A DNA stretch of 34,241 nt, from NCBI GenBank assembly GCA_903895725.1, contig CAITUV010000034.1, positions 1-34,241 on the forward strand, given 5' to 3'. The notes under the pieces are model-generated. The model saw only the letters and a list, made by a program, of their open reading frames with translations. It was not told the DNA's origin and made no database searches. A program made the position numbers and the translations under genes. Source of the DNA: an uncultured Myxococcales bacterium (GTDB lineage: Bacteria > Myxococcota_A > UBA9042 > CAIXZC01). Positions within the stretch are counted from its first letter, which is position 1, and every line of letters starts with the position of its first letter. Positions 8,088 through 15,846 of this stretch are shown one piece after another.

Positions 8088-8146
8088 GCGGCTCACAACC
8101 GCAGGAAGTGGGCGGCTCACAACCGCAGGAAGTAGGCGGCAGAGCC
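8081..8146 (+). repeat. 24-bp tandem repeat overlapping a stop codon
   Basis: Two nearly identical 24-bp units (8081-8104, 8105-8128; one mismatch) are followed by a partial third unit. The first copy contains the TGA stop of the hydrolase gene and the inverted repeat GTGAGC-G-GCTCAC (8084-8096). Lying between convergent genes, the hairpins might help terminate transcription, but no T-tract follows. Confidence 0.7.
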
Positions 8147-8188
8147 GTGCCCCCCATCAAATCCAGGGCAGCCCGGTCCGAACCGACC

Positions 8189-9955
8189 TCAGTTTTCGAG
8201 CTTGATGCCCAGTTCGTGAAGCTGGCGGGAATCGACTTCCGAGGGAGATCCGGTCATCAGGCAGGTACCGGAAGTCGTCTTGGGGAATGCAATCACGTCG
8301 CGGATCGAGCTGGCACCGGTCAGCATCATCACCACCCGGTCCATTCCGAGCGCAAGACCGCCGTGGGGGGGAGCGCCAAACGTGAAGGCCTCCAGCAGGA
8401 AGCCGAACTTGGCCTGGGCCTCCTCGGGCGTGATCTGCATGGCCGAGAAGATGCGCTGCTGAAGGTCGGGCGTGGAGATACGGATGGAGCCGCCACCCAG
8501 CTCGACGCCGTTGAGCACGATGTCGTAGGCCCTTGCCCGCACGCGCCCCGGGTCGCTCTCGAGTAGCGGTAAATCCTGAGGCTTGGGCTGGGTGAACGGG
8601 TGGTGCATGGCCACGTACCGGTTCGCCTCTTCGTCGAGCTCGAACATCGGGAAATCCGTGACCCAGCAGAATGCGAAGTTCTTGGCCCGGTCCGGATAGA
8701 CCTCGGGGCCGAGCTTCATCCGAAGCTGCCCCAGAGCCAGCAGCACGGTCTTCTTCGGGCCCCCCACGAACAGGAGCAGGTCGCCGATCTTGGCGTCCAT
8801 GACCTCCACGAGCTTGAGCTGCTGCTCGGGGGACAGGAACTTGGCAGCAGGACCGGCCACGGCATCCTCCTGCACCTTGAGCCAGACGAGCCCCTTGGCC
8901 CCATAGCCCTGGACGAAGGCCGTGAGGGCATCGAGCTCCTTTCTCGACTTCTCGGCCGCCTTCGAAACCCGGATGCCTCGTGCAGTCCCGCCCGCGGCCA
9001 GGACCTCCTTGAACACGGTGAACTCGGTCCCCTCGAAGATCGGTCCCACGTCCGTGATCGGCATGCCGAACCGCAGGTCCGGAGCATCCCGGCCATAGAG
9101 GTTCATGGCGGTATCGTAGGTGATGCGCGGGATGGGCCTGGGCAGGTTCTGGCCGGTGATCTCCTTGAAGATGTCGGCCATGAGCCCCTCGACCAGCTCC
9201 ATGACGTCATCCTCGTTCACGAACGACATCTCGATGTCGATCTGGGTGAACTCGGGCTGACGGTCGGCCCGGAGGTCTTCGTCCCGGTAGCAGCGGGCGA
9301 CCTGGTAGTACCGGTCGAACCCGGCCACCATGAAGATCTGCTTGAAGAGCTGCGGCGACTGGGGAAGCGCGTAGAAGCTCTGCTTCTGGAGCCGCGACGG
9401 GACGAGAAAGTCGCGGGCGCCCTCAGGCGTGCTCTTGATGAACGTCGGCGTCTCGAGCTCGAGGAACCCCTTTCCGTCCAGGTGGCGCCGCGTGACCCGG
9501 GCAACCGCAGCCCGCTTGATGAGGCGGTCCTGGAGGATGGGGCGACGCAGGTCGAGGTAGCGATACTTCAGGCGGAGCTCCTCGCTGGCATCGACCTCGT
9601 CACGAATCACGAACGGAGGTGTGGCGGCCTGGTTGAGCACCTGGACGCGCTCGACGACCACCTCGATCTCCCCCGTGGCCATGTCCTTGTTGACGTTTCC
9701 GCCCCGGCCCACGGCCTGACCTTCCACAGCGACGACCCACTCGGGGCGCAGCGTGGCCCCGATGGCATGCGCCTCGGTCCCGCGGTCGAATCGAAGCTGC
9801 GTGAGACCTGACCGGTCACGCAACAGCACGAAGAGCTGGGCACCAAGGTCTCGCGCCCCGTGCACCCACCCCATCAGCACCACCCGCGCGCCGGCATCCT
9901 TGCCGCGAAGCTCACCGCAACGATGTGTTCTGCGGACCTGCTCGACAAAATCCAT
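8189..9955 (-). CDS. aspS: aspartyl-tRNA synthetase
   Basis: A 588-residue class II aminoacyl-tRNA synthetase that charges tRNA with aspartate. An N-terminal OB-fold anticodon-binding domain occupies about 1-110. Motif 1 follows, and the active site holds [17 protein letters not shown] (about 167-183). Motif 2 is [24 protein letters not shown] (217-240). The bacterial GAD insertion lies at about 290-410. Motif 3 is [13 protein letters not shown], and the conserved C-terminal segment reads [16 protein letters not shown]. The length is that of the standard bacterial enzyme. The start is the ATG at 9955 with GGAGG eight nt upstream; an upstream alternative would overlap that site. Whether it also charges tRNA-Asn (non-discriminating) depends on the presence of GatCAB, outside this window. 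It is 68 nt downstream of the transglutaminase-like gene on the same strand. Confidence 0.97.
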   Translation of the reverse strand: MDFVEQVRRTHRCGELRGKDAGARVVLMGWVHGARDLGAQLFVLLRDRSGLTQLRFDRGTEAHAIGATLRPEWVVAVEGQAVGRGGNVNKDMATGEIEVVVERVQVLNQAATPPFVIRDEVDASEELRLKYRYLDLRRPILQDRLIKRAAVARVTRRHLDGKGFLELETPTFIKSTPEGARDFLVPSRLQKQSFYALPQSPQLFKQIFMVAGFDRYYQVARCYRDEDLRADRQPEFTQIDIEMSFVNEDDVMELVEGLMADIFKEITGQNLPRPIPRITYDTAMNLYGRDAPDLRFGMPITDVGPIFEGTEFTVFKEVLAAGGTARGIRVSKAAEKSRKELDALTAFVQGYGAKGLVWLKVQEDAVAGPAAKFLSPEQQLKLVEVMDAKIGDLLLFVGGPKKTVLLALGQLRMKLGPEVYPDRAKNFAFCWVTDFPMFELDEEANRYVAMHHPFTQPKPQDLPLLESDPGRVRARAYDIVLNGVELGGGSIRISTPDLQQRIFSAMQITPEEAQAKFGFLLEAFTFGAPPHGGLALGMDRVVMMLTGASSIRDVIAFPKTTSGTCLMTGSPSEVDSRQLHELGIKLEN

Positions 9956-10023
9956 GGAATCCCCCTCCAGAACCAATTGGCGGGAACGTAGCTCAAAGTA
10001 GTGGGGAAAGCAAGCAGCCCGGT

Positions 10024-11865
10024 CTACTTCACCCGGATCTTCCAGGAGTTGATGCGGCCCGTATCCTGGGCGAACGTATCGACCACGGTGAGGGTCCAGT
10101 CTCCTGCCAGCTTGAGGCCGTTGAATTCCTTGACGTCGTAGCTCTTCCTGATGTCGTCCGCCGAGGAGCCCTCGTCGAACTTCTTGAGCACGGCTTCCTT
10201 GCCGTTGGGCCCGGAAAGCGTGATCCGAAGGTCGCCGATGTAAGTGTGGGTGATGTCCACGTCGACTTCCATGTTGCCGATCTCGGCCGCCGAATCGACT
10301 TTGATCACGCTGACGGCCGGAGCGCCCGGGTCGCCATTCTCGGTACCGTCGGGAATGTCCATGGGCGTATCGGTGCTGGCGAACTCGCCGGTGGCGGGGA
10401 CTTCGGGGTTCTCCGCGTCCTTGAGCAGCAGGGGGAGGATCTCCTTGGCCAGCACGTCATAGTCGACGTAGGGGTTCTCGTAGTCACGGCCGCCGTCGGT
10501 GCTGTTGGCCGTGGGCTGCCAGAGGAAGTCCGGGTGGGCATGGGCGTAGTCGTAGGTGGCCCCGTGGTTCCACTGGCCGTCTCCGATGATGCGGGCGTCG
10601 GAGTCGGTCATGGGCTTGTCGAGCCAGAGCACGTAGGTCAGCGTGCGGAGGTCCACGTGATCCTCGAGCTGGCTGTGGACCCACGAGCCGCTGGTGAAGT
10701 TGTCATAGGTCATCTTGTCGAACTCGTACCGGGCGGTGACCGCGTCGTGGGCAACGCCGTCCGACATCCAGTGGATGGTCGTGCTGCAGAGCACGGGATA
10801 CACGCTCTTCTCGCCCAGCTTCTCGAGCGCGGGGGTGCCGCCGTACCAACCGCCGTAGTTGGTCAAGGTGACATCGACCTTCTCGGCCACGGCCTTGCCG
10901 TCCTGTCCGATCTCATACTGGGGCTCACACTTGGCCCAGTAGGCCTTGACGGGCTGATTCCAGACCTCCTGGCCGGTGAACTCGTCGATGACGAAGGCTT
11001 TGTCACGATTGCCGATCTGGTCGGCGAAGAAGATGTGGAACGCGGCCGGAGTCACGTCCTTGTAGTCGATCTTCTCGCGGTCTTCGGCGTTGTCGTGATG
11101 CTCGTTTCGGGTGCCGAAGAACGAGGAGTTGCACTCCATCCAGGACTCGGTGAGCAATCCCTTCACGTCGCCGGGATTGAACGGGATGTCCTTGATGGTG
11201 GCTTCCTTGGCCGGCTCGGGCTCGACGCAGGCCGCACCGGCCCATGCGTTGCAGTGCCCCCACCAGTACTGGACGCCGAACTGCCCGTTGCCGTGGTTGA
11301 TGACCTCCCACTCGTAGGCCGTGTCGACGGTGAGGGAGATCTTCTTCAGCTCCCCCTGCTTCTCCTCGATCTTCTTGCCGAGGTCGACATACTTCTTGCC
11401 TTCCTCCGTGTCCTGCCACTTGAAGGTCGTGTCGCCGGACTTCTCTTCGATCATCCGGTTGAGCTTGTAGACCAGCTCGCGGCGCTCCTCGATCCACTGG
11501 TCCACGTCGGACTCGACGGCCTTCTTCTTGTCGAGGTAGTCCTTGATGGCCTTGAAGTCGATCTTGTCGTAGCGCCCCAGGTACTTGTCGAGCTTCTCGG
11601 CAGGGGACATGTAGCGGGCCTTGGCCGCGTCGGCGATGGGTTCGTACGTGCCGACGCCTCCGGTTCCGCCAAAGCGGGTGGCAACGCCATCCTTCTTGTA
11701 GGACCACCACTGCCCCACCCACACGGTCTTGGAGACTGCGGCCTTCTCGGGCAGCTTGCCGAACCGGTACTCGCCGTACCGCTTGTTGTAGTCCTCGTAG
11801 GCAGCCAGGGCCTGGAGGGAGAACAGCAGCGTGACGATTCCAGCAAGGAACGTGAGCTTCTTCAT
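10024..11865 (-). CDS. secreted transglutaminase-elicitor-like protein with C-terminal P-domain
   Basis: A 613-residue exported protein with a Sec signal peptide (LFSLQALA, cleavage after about residue 21). The central region resembles the transglutaminase elicitor family (Phytophthora GP42 type). [13 protein letters not shown] offers Cys205 as nucleophile, FHIFF offers His277, and FVIDEF offers Asp294, in the Cys-His-Asp order of transglutaminase folds. A highly charged helical stretch (about 85-175) precedes it. The last 99 residues match a proprotein-convertase P-domain/beta-jellyroll, with [17 protein letters not shown] and [21 protein letters not shown] protein-crosslinking or deamidating activity is expected from the family but not shown. 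The stop codon of the upstream lipoprotein overlaps this gene's GGAGGT ribosome binding site (TAGGAGGTCGCC-ATG), so the two are translationally linked. Confidence 0.75.
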   Translation of the reverse strand: MKKLTFLAGIVTLLFSLQALAAYEDYNKRYGEYRFGKLPEKAAVSKTVWVGQWWSYKKDGVATRFGGTGGVGTYEPIADAAKARYMSPAEKLDKYLGRYDKIDFKAIKDYLDKKKAVESDVDQWIEERRELVYKLNRMIEEKSGDTTFKWQDTEEGKKYVDLGKKIEEKQGELKKISLTVDTAYEWEVINHGNGQFGVQYWWGHCNAWAGAACVEPEPAKEATIKDIPFNPGDVKGLLTESWMECNSSFFGTRNEHHDNAEDREKIDYKDVTPAAFHIFFADQIGNRDKAFVIDEFTGQEVWNQPVKAYWAKCEPQYEIGQDGKAVAEKVDVTLTNYGGWYGGTPALEKLGEKSVYPVLCSTTIHWMSDGVAHDAVTARYEFDKMTYDNFTSGSWVHSQLEDHVDLRTLTYVLWLDKPMTDSDARIIGDGQWNHGATYDYAHAHPDFLWQPTANSTDGGRDYENPYVDYDVLAKEILPLLLKDAENPEVPATGEFASTDTPMDIPDGTENGDPGAPAVSVIKVDSAAEIGNMEVDVDITHTYIGDLRITLSGPNGKEAVLKKFDEGSSADDIRKSYDVKEFNGLKLAGDWTLTVVDTFAQDTGRINSWKIRVK

Positions 11866-11874
11866 GGCGACCTC

Positions 11875-12720
11875 CTAGCGCTCTGCAAGGGTCTGGCCGA
11901 CGAGCAGGCCGTAGCCGGACTGGCTGTCCACATAGAACGGCCAGAGTGCCCCGGATGCCCAGTAGACCACGTCACCGTTGGCGAACAGGAACTGGCGGTA
12001 CTTCGCCTGGCGCCAGCCGGGAACCATGGAATCCGCGGTCGCTTCGAGCTCCGCTGTCATGGCCGGGGCAGCGGCCTCGGTCCCCTGGGTCAGGACCCGG
12101 GGTACGTTGTGCGGGAACAGGCTGGAGCCTGAATCGAGCCCGGACAGGGAGGATTCCGAGTCCACCTCGATGGACTTCCCGTTGGGGTACTCCCGGTTGT
12201 AAAAGGTCTCCCGCGTCGGACGAAGCAGATCATCCAGGGCGAACTCCAGGGCGAACTCGTGGCGGTCCAGCCGCTCCTGGGAGAACAGGTCGGTGCGGGC
12301 AGCCGGGGCCTGCGACACGCGGATCACGGCCACTTCCCGCAGCACGTTGTCGATGACCTGCTGGTCGACCAGCCCCACGGCGTAGTCGAACAGGTATACC
12401 GGGGACAGGCTCACCTGGCGCTCTTCCTGCACGGCCGGGAGCTCGCCCGGGTCGTCGGGAAGCTGATCGGCCCGAAGGGCCTCGCGGGCCATGTCGTGGC
12501 GGACCTTGAACTGCCAGGCCACCTGCCAGGTATCACCGGTGACGTAGAAGCGCAGCCCCATGTCCGCCTGCTCGAACGCACTGCCGCCGTGCGGATCGCA
12601 GTCGGGGCAGTCCCCCTTGCCGACCTGCTTGCCCGGGTCCTGGGTCTTCTCCCCGTCCGATGCGCTGCAGGCCGCCAGGAACACGGCCGCAACCACGAGA
12701 ACGAAACGAGAGAAACGCAT
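11875..12720 (-). CDS. uncharacterised lipoprotein paired with the transglutaminase-like protein
   Basis: A 281-residue predicted lipoprotein with lipobox FLAAC (Cys18), a CPDC pair near residues 36-39 and no recognised domain. The rest is a mixed alpha/beta sequence with a C-terminal segment ending GYGLLVGQTLAER. The start ATG at 12720 has GGGAGG about 8 nt upstream; in-frame codons upstream would cross the promoter. It is the first gene of a minus-strand unit and ends 9 nt before the transglutaminase-elicitor-like gene. An inhibitor, chaperone or membrane tether for that enzyme is a reasonable guess from position only. I do not recognise a family. Confidence 0.75.
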   Translation of the reverse strand: MRFSRFVLVVAAVFLAACSASDGEKTQDPGKQVGKGDCPDCDPHGGSAFEQADMGLRFYVTGDTWQVAWQFKVRHDMAREALRADQLPDDPGELPAVQEERQVSLSPVYLFDYAVGLVDQQVIDNVLREVAVIRVSQAPAARTDLFSQERLDRHEFALEFALDDLLRPTRETFYNREYPNGKSIEVDSESSLSGLDSGSSLFPHNVPRVLTQGTEAAAPAMTAELEATADSMVPGWRQAKYRQFLFANGDVVYWASGALWPFYVDSQSGYGLLVGQTLAER

Positions 12721-12780
12721 TGCCTTGCCTCCCTTCCAGTAGTGGTATTCTGATCTCCCTGACTCCAAGAAACGGCCGGG

Positions 12781-12808
12781 ATTATAGTCGGCGAGCAACC
12801 GAAAGCAA
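12781..12808 (-). promoter_or_regulatory. sigma70-like promoter of the lipoprotein-transglutaminase(-aspS) unit
   Basis: On the minus strand a perfect TATAAT (12781-12786) is preceded, after 16 nt, by TTGCTT (12803-12808). Transcription would begin near 12774, leaving a leader of about 54 nt. The perfect -10 in a GC-rich divergent region is the main evidence; the -35 is weak. Confidence 0.55.
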
Positions 12809-12899
12809 GGAAGTTAAACCGGGCGGCTCGCGCGCAAAACCGCTGGCGCGGATCGACCGACTGTGCTACCTTGCGGCTGCCAACAGTGGGTGTGAGGAC

Positions 12900-13433
12900 A
12901 TGGACGCAAAGCTCTATGCAAAAGTGCTGGCCCTCGTGCCGCTCCTGAAACCCCTGTCGCCCGACGAGGTCGACGAGATCATGGCCATCTCGAAGCTCTT
13001 GAAGGTGCGCAAAGGGGTCAAGGTGGTCGAGGAGGGGGACGAAGCCGAGGCGATGTACATCCTGGTCGAGGGGTCGGTCCAGGTCACCAAGATGCTTCCC
13101 GGGGGAGAGAGCACGCCCCTTGCCGACCTCAAGGCGCCCACCGTGTTCGGCGAAATGGCGCTCATCGACCGGGAGCGGCGCAGTGCCTCCGTGGTCACGC
13201 TGACCGACACGGTGCTCTTCCAGGTCAACCTCCAGGCCTTCAACGAGCTGCGGGCCCGCTATCGGCCCGCGGCTTTCAAGATGCTCAGGAGCATCGCCCC
13301 GACACTGTGTGGCCGCCTTCGTGGGCTCAATGATCGGATCGGCGAGTTCTTCAAGAACCCGGAGGCCAATCTGGCCGAGCTCGAACAACAGTTCCTGAAC
13401 CGGCAGTTGAGCGTGCCGGGCAAACCTCGCTAG
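12900..13433 (+). CDS. cyclic nucleotide-binding domain protein (first of a pair)
   Basis: A 177-residue single-domain protein of the CRP/PKA cyclic-nucleotide-binding fold (about 13-135). The phosphate-binding cassette FGEMALIDRERRSASV is well preserved, with Glu85 for the ribose hydroxyl and Arg94 for the cyclic phosphate. cAMP or cGMP binding is therefore plausible. There is no helix-turn-helix and no kinase or channel domain. The C-terminal part is helical with a short tail. Such stand-alone domains are common in Myxococcota, and their partners are mostly unknown. The start is ATG 12900, after GTGAGGAC. The stop TAG overlaps the ribosome binding site of the next gene, which encodes a related domain. 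Confidence 0.88.
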   Translation: MDAKLYAKVLALVPLLKPLSPDEVDEIMAISKLLKVRKGVKVVEEGDEAEAMYILVEGSVQVTKMLPGGESTPLADLKAPTVFGEMALIDRERRSASVVTLTDTVLFQVNLQAFNELRARYRPAAFKMLRSIAPTLCGRLRGLNDRIGEFFKNPEANLAELEQQFLNRQLSVPGKPR

Positions 13434-13444
13434 GAGGTCGTCGA

Positions 13445-13996
13445 ATGCGCGAGGATCCGCTCCCCTACATGAAGCAGGTTGCCCTTTTCGAAGGGTTTTC
13501 GGACAGCGAGCTGCAACTTCTCTCGCAGGTCTTTCGGGTCCGCCGGTTCACCCCCGGCGAGGCCCTGGCGCGAGAGGGAGATGCCGCCCCGTCCTTCTTC
13601 GTCGTCGTGGCTGGCATCGTCAGTGTGGTCAAGGAGGTGAGCCCCCGAGTCCGGCAGCGGCTCGCCACCATCGGCCGCAACCGCATGCTCGGCCAGATTC
13701 CCCTCATCGACGGAGGGCGCCGCCCCAACACCCTGGAGGCCGCGGCACCGGTCATCGCCCTGGAGTGCATCCGGGACGATTTCGAGCGGCTGTTCAACGC
13801 CAACAGCCCCTTCGCCTACAAAGTGCTCGACTTCGTGGTCACGGACCTCTCCCAGCGACTCAGACAGACCAACCGCCTCCTCGAGGAGCTGCTCGCCAAC
13901 CCGGGCCGCACCCTCTCCATGGTCTACGATGCCTTCATCGAGGTCGGGAAGTCCGTTCACGAAACCGGAGAATTCAAAGCCGCCGGGTTGCGCTGA
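13445..13996 (+). CDS. cyclic nucleotide-binding domain protein (second, degenerate pocket)
   Basis: A 183-residue protein with the same fold as its upstream neighbour. The core runs ALFEGFSDSELQLLSQVFRVRRFTPGEALAREGD, then the strands FFVVVAGIVSVVKEV. The cassette reads LGQIPLIDGGRRPNTLE. The conserved Glu after Gly is replaced by Gln84 and the small residues after Arg are lost, so ligand binding is doubtful. The C-terminal region (about 115-183) is helical. TAGGAGGTCGTCGA-ATG places the ribosome binding site on the upstream stop codon, so the pair is co-translated and the two proteins may act as a heterodimer (inference). No DNA-binding domain is present. Confidence 0.85.
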   Translation: MREDPLPYMKQVALFEGFSDSELQLLSQVFRVRRFTPGEALAREGDAAPSFFVVVAGIVSVVKEVSPRVRQRLATIGRNRMLGQIPLIDGGRRPNTLEAAAPVIALECIRDDFERLFNANSPFAYKVLDFVVTDLSQRLRQTNRLLEELLANPGRTLSMVYDAFIEVGKSVHETGEFKAAGLR

Positions 13997-13998
13997 GC

Positions 13999-14016
13999 CC
14001 GGTCCGGTCGGACCGG
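13999..14016 (+). terminator. possible hairpin terminator after the CNB pair
   Basis: An 8-bp stem, CCGGTCCG pairing with CGGACCGG around GT, begins two nt after the TGA stop. It is GC-rich but not followed by a T-run, so intrinsic termination would be inefficient. It could also be a binding site or an mRNA 3'-end stabiliser. Confidence 0.3.
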
Positions 14017-14075
14017 CCATGCCACCGGTTATACGAGTGATGGGGGTCATGAAACCGCTGCGCACGAGGTTCCCG

Positions 14076-15740
14076 ATGAACACGAAACCAATGTTGCTTG
14101 CTGGCCTGGCTGCCGGCATTTGGGTACTGACGGCCTGCTCCGGCGGCGACGGCCCCAACGATCAGGATGCCGGGCCCGACACGGCGGGAGAAACGTCCGG
14201 CATCTGCCAGGAGGGGCTTGCCTGCGATGACGGCGACCCGTGCACTTTCGACGATACCTGCGTCGCCGGATTGTGCGCCGGCCAGTCCGCCCCGTGCAAT
14301 GGCACCCCCTGTGCGGACGCCACCTGCGACGGCAAGGGAGGCTGCATCCCGGGAGAGCCGAAGAAAGGGTGGTGCCTCGTGGATGGGGAATGCTACGAGG
14401 CCGATACTCAGGCCCCCGACGATCCCTGCCTAATGTGCGCTCCGCTCGAATCCCAGACTTCGTTCGTTGCCGCACAGACCGGTACCTCGTGCGAGGACGG
14501 AAACCCCTGCACCGAAGATGATTACTGCGACAAGGGCGACTGCCTCGCTGGAACCCCTCCGACCTGTGCCGACGGCGTCCAGTGCACCCTCGACGAATGC
14601 GACCCGGAGCTCGGTTGCCTCCACGAGCCGGACCACGTCTCCTGCGATGACAAGAACCCGTGCACCAAGGAAGTCTGCAGCACCGAGGCCGGCGGCTGCA
14701 CCAACCCTCCGGACGACTCCCTCGTCTGCGGCGACGGCAATGTCTGCACCACCAACGACCGGTGCGAGAAGGGCGCATGCGTGTCCGACCCCGACCCCCA
14801 GGAGTGCGACGACTCCAACCCGTGCACCGACGACACCTGCCACCCGAGCTTCGGCTGCCTTTACGTGTTCAACGAGATCGAATGCAACGACCAGGCCACC
14901 TGCACCAAGGACGACAAGTGCCACTTCGGCACCTGCATCGGTACCGAGCAGTGGAGCTCCTGCCCGGCCTGCAACCTGGAGTTCGACACGCACGCGCTCA
15001 AGATCAACAAGCTCCGGGTCGGCGACGGCGGCCACCCCGGCGAAGCGCTCAACGTGGACGGAGACCTCAAGACGTGCGCACCCTCCGGCAACTGCGAGAT
15101 GGGGCTCGACAACTCCCTCACCCTGGCCGGCGATTTCATCGACGAGACGCTCCAGCAGAACCTCAACAACGCCCTGGAGCCGCTCATTTTCGTCGCAGAG
15201 TTCGTCAAGCCGAACTCCGAGGGCAAGTCGTTCACCCTCAACGTCTACTATGCCGACCTCGCTGACGAGAACCTGGAATGCGATTTCCAGGCCGAGGAGT
15301 GCACCTATGTGGCCAGCACCCTCAACTTCAACCCGCTGTGCAAGCCCCAGGTCCAGTTCGTCAACACCAAGCTCGACGGCGAGAAGATGACCGCTGGCGG
15401 CTCAGGAAGCATCTTCCCCTTCAAGATGTCGTTCGTGAACGACAAGCAGGCAGAGCTCGTGCTCTATGCGGCCAGGATGGAAGGAACCCTCGTGGCGGAA
15501 GGAGACAAGTTTGTCTCGATGAAGGGCGTGCTGGGCGGAGCGGTCACGCACGAGCACCTCAAGAGCATGATCGAGGCGGTCCCGGACGAGTACATTCCGG
15601 TGGACAAAGCCCTCATTCTGACCATGGTGGACAACATTCCCCTGGACATCGACCTGGACGGCGACGGCGACGGCGACGGAATCTCCATTGCCCTCGTGTT
15701 CGAGGCGATTCCCGGCAAGCTGGCTCCGTACTATTACTAG
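14076..15740 (+). CDS. Cys-rich repeat lipoprotein with unrecognised C-terminal domain
   Basis: A 554-residue predicted lipoprotein (lipobox LTAC, Cys21), followed by an Asp/Gly/Thr-rich linker. Residues about 44-297 hold repeats of the type CDDGNPCTxDxC...GxC, here about eight, each giving a small disulfide knot as in many myxobacterial surface proteins. Residues about 300-554 have few cysteines and alternate beta-like strands. They include LDIDLDGDGDGDGIS, an Asp-rich loop that could bind calcium. I do not recognise a family for this part. The preferred start is ATG 14076 with GAGGT upstream; ATG 14049 in the same frame (MKPLRTRFP...) is a possible alternative. The role is likely structural or adhesive at the cell surface, but no enzyme signature is seen. 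Confidence 0.8.
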   Translation: MNTKPMLLAGLAAGIWVLTACSGGDGPNDQDAGPDTAGETSGICQEGLACDDGDPCTFDDTCVAGLCAGQSAPCNGTPCADATCDGKGGCIPGEPKKGWCLVDGECYEADTQAPDDPCLMCAPLESQTSFVAAQTGTSCEDGNPCTEDDYCDKGDCLAGTPPTCADGVQCTLDECDPELGCLHEPDHVSCDDKNPCTKEVCSTEAGGCTNPPDDSLVCGDGNVCTTNDRCEKGACVSDPDPQECDDSNPCTDDTCHPSFGCLYVFNEIECNDQATCTKDDKCHFGTCIGTEQWSSCPACNLEFDTHALKINKLRVGDGGHPGEALNVDGDLKTCAPSGNCEMGLDNSLTLAGDFIDETLQQNLNNALEPLIFVAEFVKPNSEGKSFTLNVYYADLADENLECDFQAEECTYVASTLNFNPLCKPQVQFVNTKLDGEKMTAGGSGSIFPFKMSFVNDKQAELVLYAARMEGTLVAEGDKFVSMKGVLGGAVTHEHLKSMIEAVPDEYIPVDKALILTMVDNIPLDIDLDGDGDGDGISIALVFEAIPGKLAPYYY

Positions 15741-15761
15741 GGGCCGGGGTCGGGGCGATTT

Positions 15762-15803
15762 CGACTACGACTACGACTACGATGCCGACCACGATGCCGA
15801 TGC
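15762..15803 (+). repeat. short GACTAC/GATGCC simple repeat
   Basis: Three tandem CGACTA hexamers are followed by degenerate GATGCCGACCAC units in the 106-nt gap before mfd. They are flanked by a 7-bp inverted repeat, CGGGGCG (15751-15757) and CGCCCCG (15804-15810), which would place the repeats in the loop. Function unknown. Confidence 0.55.
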
Positions 15804-15846
15804 CGCCCCGGACAGGGGGAGGGAGAGAATACCGCTGGGCTGAAGA

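Noticed and set aside
9925..12132. 735-codon plus-strand frame opposite aspS and the transglutaminase-like gene
   Set aside because: It is antisense to aspS, with biased Val/Leu/Asp/His composition, no domain and no ribosome binding site.
13929..14075. N-terminal extension of the 554-residue lipoprotein
   Set aside because: It overlaps the second CNB gene and the signal peptide begins at 14076 (or 14049), so the extension is not likely to be translated.
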